Source: Planctomycetota bacterium
Lineage (GTDB): Bacteria; Planctomycetota; UBA1135
Length of the DNA: 64,000 nt
Direction: 5' to 3'
Assembly (NCBI GenBank): GCA_024229395.1
Contig: JAAESM010000003.1
Coordinates: 1-64,000 of the forward strand
Under the pieces are notes generated by a model. That model was not told the DNA's origin and did no database searches. It worked only from the letters and a program-made list of their open reading frames with translations. Below, one piece after another: positions 52,431 through 61,411 of the stretch (positions are counted from its first letter, which is position 1; every line of letters starts with the position of its first letter). The position numbers and the translations under genes were made by a program.

Positions 52431-53428
52431 CTATCGTAGTTCACCACGCAGGAAACGGCCCAGCCATTGCGACAATTTTGGCTGCACTAAGTAGCCATAG
52501 GATTTGTGTGGATTGCGCTTTTCCGAAGCCTTGTTGCCACCGTGCGGCACGACCTTGAAGGGATTGTAGAGCTTGGTGTAATCGCGATAACGTTGGCGCG
52601 GCGAGGCACTGAGCATGTTCAGTTTCACCATCGGCTGCATGAAATCGTCTTCCAAGGTGCTGTCGTGCGAGACTACATCGCCCAAGGCTGAGAAGTTAAA
52701 CCAGCGTTGCAGGTTACGCGGATACTCGCGCTTGCCTGAATCTTTGAAATGGCGTGCGAACAATAAGTCCTAGACCATTGGATCGCCAAGCGGAGAACCC
52801 ATCGTGACCAGCATCTGTACCTGCCGGCGACGCCACTTGCGGAACTCCGGCGTGCTGCGATGACTGAAGCGCCACAACACGTCGTAAGCGATGAAGGTAC
52901 CCATGCTGTGACTGAGAATGGCGACATCGGCGCCATCTTGCCAAGCTTCGCGCAGGGTATCTTCCAGTGGCTTGCGCACGCGGTCGGCAATGTATTGATC
53001 ATGCGAATATAACTCGATCTCGCGCAGATAATGCTCCGCCACGTTGTCCTTAATGGTCAGTGCGCTCGACAACACATTGATCACATCCAAGCCCTTGTTC
53101 TTGAAGAAGGCGCCCACGCGGTCGCCAAAACCAAGGTGAAATTTATCCTTCTTGCGTGAGCGCTCGCGGCAAGTCTGCCTGACCTGCGTGGTCAGCTTGT
53201 TCACATAGCCACGGTCGTCCTCGATGTGGTGGGGGATTTCATTCGCCCAATACCCGGAGCGGAACACCTGGTCGGCGTCGGCGCGCAACTCACTAGCAAG
53301 CTGCGGGGCATCGACCTTGACGTTGTTGATGATGCAATCGCTCCATAGCTTGTAGAGGTCCTTCTCCGGTGCTTCGACGCCAAGCCGTGAACGAGAATGA
53401 TGCGCTTATTCGGCTTCATAGTTGCCAT
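52431..53428 (-). pseudogene. alpha/beta-hydrolase (lipase-like) pseudogene with frameshift and in-frame TAG
   Basis: The start (MATMKPNKRIILVHG) reads in one frame up to about 53380. The rest (GVEAPEKDLYKLWSDCIINN, the nucleophile elbow ILSHSMGTFIAYDVL, then MGSPLGDP) continues in another frame, consistent with loss of one G in TTGG(G)CG. A TAG at 52772-52770 then interrupts the frame, which continues as LLFARHFKDSGKREYPRN to 52431 with normal coding character. The serine of SHSMG and the HG oxyanion segment identify the fold. Two lesions make decay more likely than a single error. Confidence 0.8.
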
Positions 53429-53491
53429 GCGCGTAGAGTAATCGCCCAGCCCAGTGAAAAAAGCCGCGTGACAGAGATTCCTGCTCCACTA

Positions 53492-53548
53492 AGCCCAAGC
53501 TGAAAGTGCCGCCTAGGCAACTAGCCCTAAGCTGATAGTGCCGCCTAG
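53492..53548 (+). repeat. imperfect direct repeat upstream of the giant propeller gene
   Basis: AGCCCAAGCTGAAAGTGCCG plus CCTAG at 53492-53516 recurs as AGCCCTAAGCTGATAGTGCC plus GCCTAG at 53523-53548, differing by one insertion and one substitution, with 31-base spacing (three helical turns). The second copy ends inside the putative -10 element TAGAAT. This could be a pair of operator half-sites or just a duplication. Confidence 0.65.
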
Positions 53549-53561
53549 AATGGCCATGTCG

Positions 53562-56500
53562 ATGCGGCGTTTCATCATCCTCCTGCTCTTGGCAGCTTTG
53601 CCTGCCCAAGCTTACGCTCAACAGTGGCCAGGCTTCCGCGGCGATTCCAGGCGCAGTGGTGCAACGGCGGAGCAACTTCAGATCACCAAGCTGATTCCGC
53701 ATTGGACCTGGAAATCCAGCGCCTTGCCGCAGCCCGCTTGGCCGGGTCCTGCCCGTTGGGATGCGTGGGCCGGTTTGGAAGGGCTGCGTTCGATGCGCAA
53801 TTATGATCCCGTCTTTCATCCAGTTGCCGTGGGTGATGCGGTCTACCTTGCCTCCAATGCCGACGACAGTCTGCGCTGTTTGGATGCTGCTAATGGCTCA
53901 CTGCGCTGGACATTCACCGCCGATGGGCCGATCCGCATTGCACCTTCTGTGGTTGATGGTCGAATCTATTTCGGCAGTGATGATGGTGCAGCCTACTGCC
54001 TTGATGCAAGCAGCGGCGAGCAGCTCTGGCGTGTTCATCCCACCGAGGGAGAACGGCTGGTCATTCAAGACGGGCGCTTGATTTCCTTCTGGCCAATTCG
54101 CACCGGGGTGGTGGTCGAGGATGGCAAGGCTTACTTCGGTGCCTCCATGTTGCCCTGGAAGGACTCTTTCTTGTTCGCGGTCGATGCCAAGACCGGTCGC
54201 AAGATCTACACCAAAAACCTTGGCCAAGGCTGGACCTTGGAAGGTGCCTTGCTAGTTTCGAAGCGCAGCTTGGTGCTGCCGCAAGGGCGGATCTCGCCGT
54301 TGATGTTCGACCGTAAGACCGGCGAGCCGCAAGGATCCCTGGAAGGAGGCGGCGGTAGTTTCGTTCTATTGACCGAAGACGAGCAAGTCTTGCATGGCCC
54401 GGGTAATAAGGATGGCTGGATCACTGCCTCCGAGCGTGACTCGCGCGAAGTGGTCGCGAGTTATGCCAAAGGCAACGCTGTGGTGGTCTCTGGAAAGACC
54501 GCTTTCCTGCTTTCGGATCGTGCAGTCACGGCAATGGACCGTGAAGAAGGTGGCCTGCTGTGGACCATGCCCGCCAATACTCCATTCGAGTTGATCCAAG
54601 CCGGCAATACCTTATTCCTCGGTGGCGACGGATTCGTCGAAGCCCGTCAAACCACCGATGGCAAACTTCTGTGGCGCGCTGCAGTCAACGGCAAGGCGTG
54701 GGGACTTGCGGTCGCCAACCAACAACTCTTGGTCTCGACCGATCAAGGCGAACTCACGGTGTTTCACGCCGGCAAAGAGGAGATTCCCCTCGCATCCGAA
54801 GAAGTCAACCTCGGTACAGCCGTCACGCACTTGGGGCCAGCACGGGCAGTGCATCAGGTTCCCAAGCGTGATCTACTGGATCACTGGACCTTCCAAGCGG
54901 ATTCCCTGACGGATGTCCGCGTCACCGACAATCCAGAGGATCCACGCACCAAACAGGTGATGCGCAATCAGGCACGGGGACGGCAAGCAGCACAACCCAA
55001 TGGTCGAGTACAGCTGGAGGATGTCGGCGCCTTTCATGCTTACGTCTTCGATGGGGTGGCCAATGATTTGACGGTTTCCACCGAGTTGAAGGATGCGAAA
55101 TTGCCGAAGAAGGCGATGACTGCGGCTGCGTGGGTGCGTATCGATCAGGCGCAGAGTTGGGGCGGCATCATTGGTGCGGCGCAAGACAATGGTGAGTACG
55201 AACGCGGCTGGTTGTTGGGCTTCCGCGAAAAGCGTTTCGGATTCGTGGTGACTGGCAAGGATAAGGATGAACGGGCCACTTGGTTGCTGTCGGAATCTTC
55301 CTTTGTGCCCGGCGCTTGGCACCATGTCGCCGCCAGTTACGACGGCAAGCTCACGCGCATATGGGTCGATGGCAAACTGGAAGCAGAAGGCAAGTCCGAG
55401 TCAGGCCCCATCCTGTATCCCGAGCATGCGATTTATCAGATCGGTGCCTATCGCGATGACGACGAGCACTTCCGCATCAAGGGCATGGTTCATGAAGTCG
55501 CTGTTTGGGGGCGAGCTTTGAAGACGAAAGAGGTGGAAGAGCAGTATGCACAGCTGCACGAGCAACTACCTGCACCGGTGGTGATCACGCAGTCGGTGCC
55601 TACCACGGAGCCGACCGGTTTGGCATTGGCTGCGGGGCCATTCGTGCGATTTCCTTTCACCGGCACTGCGCGGATCCAGTGGCATAGTCACGAATCGGCA
55701 GAGACGGTTTTGGAGTGGAAGAAGGAGGGAGAGTCAACATGGAATCCAGTGGTGGTTGCAGGTTCGCGCCTCGTGCATGAAGTCACCCTGCAGGATTTAC
55801 CGCACCTTGAGTTGCTCCATTTTCGTGTGCGCGCCAGTCAAGAAGAAGACAGCCTGGCAACACCAGCTTGGGAGCTGGATACACACTTCGACTACAACCT
55901 GGCGACTTTGAATGTCGAAGCCGCTGCCGCTTCCGCCCGTTTTCAAGAAGGCCAAACTCTCCGTGCCGAGCAGTTGCCTGAAACGCAGGGCGGGGCAGGA
56001 ATCGTGGTGCTGTTGGGCGCCGGCACCGATCTAGACTTTGCCAAAGGCCTTATCGCACAGAGTGGCTTACGCTTGCTCCTGGTGAGCACCACCCCAGAGC
56101 GCACTGCAAGCTTGCGTGCAGACTTGCTCTTGGACCAGGGCTACGGCACACGCATCTCGATCTTGCCTGTCGATTCTTTCGACAGCTACCCTTTGCCATC
56201 TTGTTTCGCCAACCTGGTGGTTGCCGACCCAACCCAAAGTCCACTCGGAAACAAAGCCATGGCCGAGGCACGCCGCATCGTCAAACCGGATGGAGGCGTG
56301 TTCGCAATGTTCGGTGCAAAGGAGCATCGCGCAGCACTTGCTGGAGCGAGTGGTTGGACCCATATGTATGGCCGTGCCGACAACTCAGCTTTCAACGGTG
56401 AGTCCCTATCTGGCACGCGCACCATCGATGACCTTGAGGTGCAATGGCTCGGCCGCCCGGGTGCGCGTTATCAAACCGACCGTCAGAATCGTCGGCCGGC

Positions 56501-57644
56501 ACCGCTGGCAGAAGCAGGCATGTTGTACCTGCAAGGGAAAGGCCGAGTCATTGCCATGGACGCCTTCAACGGCCAAGTCTGTTGGGATTTGGAAATGCCG
56601 AACTTCGCGCGCTTCAACATTCCGCATGATTGTTCCAACTGGTGTGCCGACAGCGATTCGTTGTTCTTGGCCACGCAAGGCCAGCTTCATGAATTCGAAT
56701 CGCGGACTGGTAAAAACCTGCGCGTGCTTGATGTGCTGCCGAATCCAGATCAGTCCTTTGAGTGGGATTGGGGATTTACCGCATGTGTAGATGACATCAT
56801 CCTCGGTACGCCGGTGCGTGCTGGCAGCAGCTTCACCAACTGGTGGACTTCGGAAGCTTGGTTCGATTCCACTTCCGGCGAGGCCACCAAGAAGGTTTGC
56901 GGCGACGGCATCTTCGCCTTGAAGCGAGACTCCGGTGCCAAGGCATGGGAGCGCCATCAAGGACTGATCATTCACTCCACGATCACCATCGCCGATGGCG
57001 CGGTCACCTTCTTGGAGAATCGCAACGCGGAGCTGATTTCAACCAACGAGCGCCGGGTCGGCTCCGATCTCTTGTGGCAGGATCTCTACATGGTCTCCCT
57101 AGATCTACAGACCGGCAACCTGTTGTGGGAGCGCGAGGCCAAACCACTGCCTGGCAATGTGGTGATCTTCATGGCTCAAAGTGAAGGCAAGTTGGTGCTG
57201 GCAAGTTCCAACGCCGGCGAGTTTGGCGTCTATGTTTTCGATGCGAAGGATGGCTCCAGCGTGTGGCGCAAGAAGATCGCCTGGGAAGTCGACCACCATG
57301 GCAAGGCCTTGTCTCGCCCGCTGATCGTTAACGGCAACATCTATCTGCGCCCGGCAGTGCTGGCGCTGAAGGATGGCAAGATCGTCGACCAGCCTTTCCC
57401 CAAAGGCCACCAATGTGGCACCTACGTCGCCACCACCGAAGCCCTGATCTTGCGTGCCGGGGAACTTGCTATTTGGGATCAGCAGAAGGGCGGCGCCACG
57501 CGTTGGAATCGACTGCGCCCAGATTGTTGGATCAGCACCATTCCTGCCAACGGCATGTTGTTGTCGCCCGAAGGCGGTGGCGGTTGCAGCTGCGGTAACT
57601 GGTTGCAGACATCCCTCGGCTTCCTTCCCAAAGCTGCTCAATGA
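53562..57644 (+). CDS. giant secreted PQQ-like beta-propeller / LamG / methyltransferase-like protein
   Basis: A 1,360-residue exported protein (MRRFIILLLLAALPAQAYA signal). Residues ~30-430 form a quinoprotein-like propeller with repeated G..YF.S.DG...LD..SG...W blades. A LamG-like lectin domain follows (~500-650; AAWVRIDQ, FVPGAWHHVAASYDG, IWVDGKLE), then an Ig/Fn3-like part to ~790. At ~805-920 is a Rossmann-like segment resembling a SAM-methyltransferase core (GIVVLLGAG, DFAKGLIAQSG, CFANLVVAD, EARRIVKPDGG). A second propeller ends the protein (~950-1350). Start at 53562 follows TAGAAT by 10 bases; ATGs at 53550 and 53556 are possible. The enzyme activity, if any, is unproved. It leads an operon. 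Confidence 0.82.
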   Translation: MRRFIILLLLAALPAQAYAQQWPGFRGDSRRSGATAEQLQITKLIPHWTWKSSALPQPAWPGPARWDAWAGLEGLRSMRNYDPVFHPVAVGDAVYLASNADDSLRCLDAANGSLRWTFTADGPIRIAPSVVDGRIYFGSDDGAAYCLDASSGEQLWRVHPTEGERLVIQDGRLISFWPIRTGVVVEDGKAYFGASMLPWKDSFLFAVDAKTGRKIYTKNLGQGWTLEGALLVSKRSLVLPQGRISPLMFDRKTGEPQGSLEGGGGSFVLLTEDEQVLHGPGNKDGWITASERDSREVVASYAKGNAVVVSGKTAFLLSDRAVTAMDREEGGLLWTMPANTPFELIQAGNTLFLGGDGFVEARQTTDGKLLWRAAVNGKAWGLAVANQQLLVSTDQGELTVFHAGKEEIPLASEEVNLGTAVTHLGPARAVHQVPKRDLLDHWTFQADSLTDVRVTDNPEDPRTKQVMRNQARGRQAAQPNGRVQLEDVGAFHAYVFDGVANDLTVSTELKDAKLPKKAMTAAAWVRIDQAQSWGGIIGAAQDNGEYERGWLLGFREKRFGFVVTGKDKDERATWLLSESSFVPGAWHHVAASYDGKLTRIWVDGKLEAEGKSESGPILYPEHAIYQIGAYRDDDEHFRIKGMVHEVAVWGRALKTKEVEEQYAQLHEQLPAPVVITQSVPTTEPTGLALAAGPFVRFPFTGTARIQWHSHESAETVLEWKKEGESTWNPVVVAGSRLVHEVTLQDLPHLELLHFRVRASQEEDSLATPAWELDTHFDYNLATLNVEAAAASARFQEGQTLRAEQLPETQGGAGIVVLLGAGTDLDFAKGLIAQSGLRLLLVSTTPERTASLRADLLLDQGYGTRISILPVDSFDSYPLPSCFANLVVADPTQSPLGNKAMAEARRIVKPDGGVFAMFGAKEHRAALAGASGWTHMYGRADNSAFNGESLSGTRTIDDLEVQWLGRPGARYQTDRQNRRPAPLAEAGMLYLQGKGRVIAMDAFNGQVCWDLEMPNFARFNIPHDCSNWCADSDSLFLATQGQLHEFESRTGKNLRVLDVLPNPDQSFEWDWGFTACVDDIILGTPVRAGSSFTNWWTSEAWFDSTSGEATKKVCGDGIFALKRDSGAKAWERHQGLIIHSTITIADGAVTFLENRNAELISTNERRVGSDLLWQDLYMVSLDLQTGNLLWEREAKPLPGNVVIFMAQSEGKLVLASSNAGEFGVYVFDAKDGSSVWRKKIAWEVDHHGKALSRPLIVNGNIYLRPAVLALKDGKIVDQPFPKGHQCGTYVATTEALILRAGELAIWDQQKGGATRWNRLRPDCWISTIPANGMLLSPEGGGGCSCGNWLQTSLGFLPKAAQ

Positions 57645-58912
57645 AGGCTTTCCTGATCGCCTGCTTGCTACCTACATTGTTGCTGTGCCGTTTCACGGTG
57701 CGCGACATTGGCTTCGTGGAGCTCAACACTTCGCCTTGGACGATGGTGTTGGTGGTGGACAGTGAAGAGGCTGGGCAGGATGAATTGCGTGCCATGCATC
57801 CCTTGTTAAGGGACAGCAATGTAAGCATGAAGGTGGTGGTCAATGCTGAGCAAGCGCCTGCTTGGTTGCTGCGCGGCGTCGCCGCAGAGGATTCCCTACT
57901 AGTAGAGCTCAATCAACCTGAGCTAACTAAGGCCGAAAAGGAAGCGGCAAGAGAACAAGCGGTGCAACGAGCGTTGGATTCACCTCTGCGTCAACGCTTG
58001 GTGACAGAAGCTGCCGACGCCTTCGCTTTCGTGGTGATCGTGGAGGGCAAGTCGGCAGACCCAAGTACTGAAGAATCCCTTGGCGCCAACGCCGATGCAG
58101 ATCCAGCGCAAGTTGCCAACGAATCTGCGCAAGAAGCGGTCAGCCTTCTGCATCAAATCGAAGCGCAACTGCCAAGGCCGTTGGCGGGGGATGTGCGCAT
58201 CGTGTCCTTGCCATTTCAACAGCGTCCGGCGGAGTCAATCTCGCTTTGGGCTGCAGGGCTGAAGGACTTGCCGGAGCAAGAGACTGCAGTCGTGATCTAT
58301 TACGGTCGCTTGAAACGTGCAGCTCCACCGTTGCGTGGCGAATACGTCAGCACCAACAGCATCCTGCAGCAGCTTGCCTTGATCGGTGAATCTTGTGAAT
58401 GCGAGACGGATCGTGATTGGGCGGCCGAACCCACCTTGCCGCACCGCTGGACCATGGGCGATCGCGATCGCATTGCTGATAGCTTAGGTTTCGATCCTGA
58501 AAGTCCCATGGTGATCGCCGAGATCAATCGCATCCTGATGCGGGGGCCGTTGAACCGCACGGCGCAACCAAGCACCCAGGGCTTGGCCGGTTTGGTGTTG
58601 GGCTACCGCGAAGATGCAGTCGCTTCCGGCACAGACCAACTCGTGGCCGAAGATGCACCCAAGAATGATTCCGTCGCTCCAATCATTGTCGAGCAAGGCG
58701 AGGGCGACTGGGGATTTGCCGATGAGGAAGCAAGTACCGCAGTGGAAGAGGAATCGGATGGCGTCGGCAGCAAGACTGCGGTGAGCGAAACGATTGCCTA
58801 CGGCACTACCGAAAAGGGTGGTGCTCAGAGCTGGCTTTATCTGCTGGGCTTGGCGGTGCTTTCGATTGCAGGTGCTTCATGGGTCTTGCTGAAGCGGGGG
58901 CGTTCCTTTTGA
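57641..58912 (+). CDS. membrane-anchored extracytoplasmic protein of unknown function
   Basis: A 423-residue protein with an N-terminal hydrophobic leader (MKAFLIACLLPTLLLC) and a C-terminal membrane helix (LYLLGLAVLSIAGASWVLL) followed by a basic tail KRGRSF, so the bulk is outside. The soluble part is acidic and helix-rich, with strands such as WTMVLVVDSEEAG and AVVIYYGRLKR that suggest a thioredoxin- or Rossmann-like core. CECETD near 255 is the only Cys pair. The start overlaps the propeller gene (ATGA). No family is recognised; it is probably a partner of the ABC system that follows. Confidence 0.65.
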   Translation: MKAFLIACLLPTLLLCRFTVRDIGFVELNTSPWTMVLVVDSEEAGQDELRAMHPLLRDSNVSMKVVVNAEQAPAWLLRGVAAEDSLLVELNQPELTKAEKEAAREQAVQRALDSPLRQRLVTEAADAFAFVVIVEGKSADPSTEESLGANADADPAQVANESAQEAVSLLHQIEAQLPRPLAGDVRIVSLPFQQRPAESISLWAAGLKDLPEQETAVVIYYGRLKRAAPPLRGEYVSTNSILQQLALIGESCECETDRDWAAEPTLPHRWTMGDRDRIADSLGFDPESPMVIAEINRILMRGPLNRTAQPSTQGLAGLVLGYREDAVASGTDQLVAEDAPKNDSVAPIIVEQGEGDWGFADEEASTAVEEESDGVGSKTAVSETIAYGTTEKGGAQSWLYLLGLAVLSIAGASWVLLKRGRSF

Positions 58913-60054
58913 GTCTCTATCGCTTGGTCTGCGCTGAGTTGTTCGCCCGACGTTGGTCCGCCCTGCTGGCTTTGCTGGCTCTGGTCGTGACAGTGGGTGC
59001 TTTTCATTTCTTCTCGCTGTTGGCGAGTTCCAGCGCGCAAGAAACGCGCGTGATCCAGCGCGACATCGGATTGAATCTTTTGATTTTGCCGCCTGGCACT
59101 TCGGTGGATCGCTATTGGTCGCTTGGTTACGCCGAGGGGTCCATGCCGGACTCCTTCTTGAATCATCTCGAGGAACAGAATGTGGCCAATCGCTTAGTTC
59201 CAATGGTGAAGCGGCGTATTCAATGGCAAGGAAGAGACGCCATGTTGACCGGCATCGGCCAAGAAACCTTCAAGCAGGGTATGAAGATGAAGGCGGTCTT
59301 CGGACGCAGCATTGAATCCGGCACCATGGCGGTGGGGCGTGTAATCGCAAACGCACTTTCCCTGCAGGAGGGGCAGGCCGCAAACCTGCTCGGCGAAGAC
59401 TTTAGGGTGGAGCGCATCCTCAGCACTCAAGGAGATGAGCAAGACGTGCAAATCTTCGTATCGCTGCAAGATGCACAACGATTGCTGCAGCTGGAAGGGC
59501 GCATCTCGGAGATCCAAGCATTGGAATGTCATTGCGGGGAAGACGTCAGCGATCCCTTAGCCGCCATCCGCTCCGACTTGGAGCCGTTGATGCCCGGCGT
59601 ACAAATCATCCGTCGCGATTCCCTGGCCAATGCTCGCCGCTCCCAACGCCACCTTGCTGAACAGTTCCTGAACTTCGGCTTTCCGGTGTTAGTGGGCCTT
59701 TGTGCAATCCTGATTGCGGCTCTCTCCATGTTGAATGTGCGCGAACGCCGCCCCGAGATCGGCGTGTTGCGCGCGCTCGGTAAGACCAGCGTCTGGATCG
59801 CTATGTTGTTCCTGTCCCGCGCGATTCTGTTAGGAATCGTGGGCGGAGCCTTGGGCAGCTTGGTTGGTTTCTTGATCGCCAACGCCATTGGCCCGGAACT
59901 CTTCCAAACCCAAGCCGCCACGGTCTCCTTCGATTTCTCACTGACCATAATGAGCTTGTGGATGACGCCCTTTTTCGCAGCCATTGCAGCCTTGGTGCCC
60001 GCTGCCATGGCCGTCAGTGAGGATCCGGTCACCGTGTTGGGGGAGAGCTCATGA
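58909..60054 (+). CDS. FtsX/MacB-type ABC transporter permease
   Basis: A 381-residue permease with an N-terminal helix (WSALLALLALVVTVGAFHFF), a large extracytoplasmic MacB-core-like domain (~45-240) and three C-terminal helices (FPVLVGLCAILIAALSM, LGIVGGALGSLVGFLIA, MTPFFAAIAALVPA) with the FtsX hallmark NVRERRPEIGVLRALG. The TTG at 58909 overlaps the preceding TGA and is preferred; ATG 58879 would lie inside the previous gene. FtsX-type pairs work as mechanotransmitters or lipoprotein/toxin exporters. The cargo is unknown. Confidence 0.88.
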   Translation: MSLYRLVCAELFARRWSALLALLALVVTVGAFHFFSLLASSSAQETRVIQRDIGLNLLILPPGTSVDRYWSLGYAEGSMPDSFLNHLEEQNVANRLVPMVKRRIQWQGRDAMLTGIGQETFKQGMKMKAVFGRSIESGTMAVGRVIANALSLQEGQAANLLGEDFRVERILSTQGDEQDVQIFVSLQDAQRLLQLEGRISEIQALECHCGEDVSDPLAAIRSDLEPLMPGVQIIRRDSLANARRSQRHLAEQFLNFGFPVLVGLCAILIAALSMLNVRERRPEIGVLRALGKTSVWIAMLFLSRAILLGIVGGALGSLVGFLIANAIGPELFQTQAATVSFDFSLTIMSLWMTPFFAAIAALVPAAMAVSEDPVTVLGESS

Positions 60055-60719
60055 GTTTGATCCAGATGGATGGCGTCGAGAAGAGTTATCACGTTCGCGG
60101 GCAACTGGTTCAGGCACTGGCAAGTTCCAAGCTGCAAGTGGAGGCGAAAGAACTGCTAGTAATCCGTGGACCAAGTGGTGCCGGCAAGACCACGCTGCTG
60201 ACCATCCTTGGTGGCATGCTCACTCCAAGTGCTGGTTCCTTGCGCATTTCAGGTCAAGACCTACTCGCAATGTCCGCTGCACAGAGAGCCGCCTTCCGCT
60301 CCACTCATGTCGGTTTCGTCTTCCAGTCCATGCATCTGCTGCCGTACTTGAGCTTGCTCGAGAACGTCAAGTTAGGTGGCGGTTCGGAAATCAACGCGTT
60401 GACCCTCTTGGAAGAGCTCGGACTTAGCCATCGCTTGGCACATCGCCCAGCTCAGCTTTCCGTAGGCGAACGCCAGCGCGGCGCTTTGGCACGCGCCTTG
60501 GTCCACGCGCCCAAGATCGTGTTGGCCGATGAACCCACTGGCAACCTCGATCCCGACAACGCCGAACAAGTCATTCAAACCTTAGACCGATTCCGACGTC
60601 AAGGCGGTGCTGTGATTATGGCTACGCATAGCGCTTGCCAACCCGTCGATGCGCGCTTCTTCACCCTCGGTCAAGACGGCCTGCAGGAGTGTCCGTCGCA
60701 AGCGCCTCTCCAGTCATGA
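60051..60719 (+). CDS. ABC transporter ATP-binding protein (LolD/MacB-like)
   Basis: A 222-residue ATPase pairing with the permease. Walker A is GPSGAGKTT, the Q-loop lies in GFVFQSMHLLPYLS, the signature is LSVGERQRGALARALVH, Walker B is IVLADEPTGNLDP, and the H-loop is MATHS. It starts with an ATGA overlap on the permease gene and ends with an ATGA overlap on the LysE-like gene. Confidence 0.93.
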   Translation: MSLIQMDGVEKSYHVRGQLVQALASSKLQVEAKELLVIRGPSGAGKTTLLTILGGMLTPSAGSLRISGQDLLAMSAAQRAAFRSTHVGFVFQSMHLLPYLSLLENVKLGGGSEINALTLLEELGLSHRLAHRPAQLSVGERQRGALARALVHAPKIVLADEPTGNLDPDNAEQVIQTLDRFRRQGGAVIMATHSACQPVDARFFTLGQDGLQECPSQAPLQS

Positions 60720-61342
60720 TCCCCATCGAAGAACTTGCCTTGTTCGCCTTCGCGTCGATCGCCCTCGCGTTCGCGCCTGGGCCGGACAACATCTTCGTGT
60801 TGATGCAATCGGCACTCTATGGCCCTTCGCGCGGTATCTTGGTGACCTTGGGTTTGTGCACTGGTTTGTTGGTGCACACGGCGGCAGTGGCTCTGGGGGT
60901 GGCCGCCTTGCTCGAGGCATCGACCACGGCCTTCAACATTCTCAAGATCGTTGGCGCCAGCTATCTGCTTTATCTGGCCTATGTGGTCTTTCGCGCTGGC
61001 AGCGCCAAGTTCGACGACAAGCCCCAAGCGATCCCGAGCTCCTTCCAGCTCTACCGACGTGGCGTGATCCTCAACGTCACCAACCCCAAAGTGGCTATTT
61101 TCTTTTTGGCCTTCTTGCCGCAATTCGCCAAACCAGAGCATGGTTCGATGATCGCTCAAATGCTCCTGCTGGGCGCAATTTTTATGGCTGTTACGTTTTG
61201 CGTATTCGGTGGAATCGCACTCGCTGCGGGCAAAGTTGGAACGTGGCTGCGCAATTCGGAGAAGGCGCAGATACGCATGAATCGCTTCGCAGGGGTGGTT
61301 TTCGTGCTCTTGGCGATTCGGCTGTTAATCAGCGCACAATAA
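60716..61342 (+). CDS. LysE/RhtB-family exporter
   Basis: A 208-residue membrane protein with about six helices. The family signature is AFAPGPDNIFVLMQSALYGPSRGILVTLGLCTGLLVH, followed by YLLYLAYVVFRAG and ILNVTNPKVAIFFLAFLPQF. LysE/RhtB members export amino acids or their derivatives; the substrate is unknown. The start is ATG 60716 on the preceding stop; the longer frame upstream lies inside the ATPase gene. Confidence 0.9.
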   Translation: MIPIEELALFAFASIALAFAPGPDNIFVLMQSALYGPSRGILVTLGLCTGLLVHTAAVALGVAALLEASTTAFNILKIVGASYLLYLAYVVFRAGSAKFDDKPQAIPSSFQLYRRGVILNVTNPKVAIFFLAFLPQFAKPEHGSMIAQMLLLGAIFMAVTFCVFGGIALAAGKVGTWLRNSEKAQIRMNRFAGVVFVLLAIRLLISAQ

Positions 61343-61363
61343 GCTTTTAGGGCATTCGTTGAG

Positions 61364-61394
61364 TTGACGGGGCCCCCTGTCCGATGGGTATACT
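61364..61394 (+). promoter_or_regulatory. putative sigma70-type promoter
   Basis: TTGACG (61364-61369) and TATACT (61389-61394) are separated by 19 bases, slightly longer than optimal. The leader to the ATG at 61412 would be about 12 bases. Confidence 0.45.
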
Positions 61395-61411
61395 GCCATT
61401 GAGGTAACTCC

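Noticed and set aside
53406-53819. 137-codon minus frame spanning the hydrolase/propeller gap
   Set aside because: It is antisense to the signal peptide and first blade of the propeller protein and has no motif.
60649-61350. 233-codon frame overlapping the LysE-family gene on the same strand
   Set aside because: It is Arg/His-rich shifted-frame translation; the LysE frame has family motifs and hydrophobic helices.
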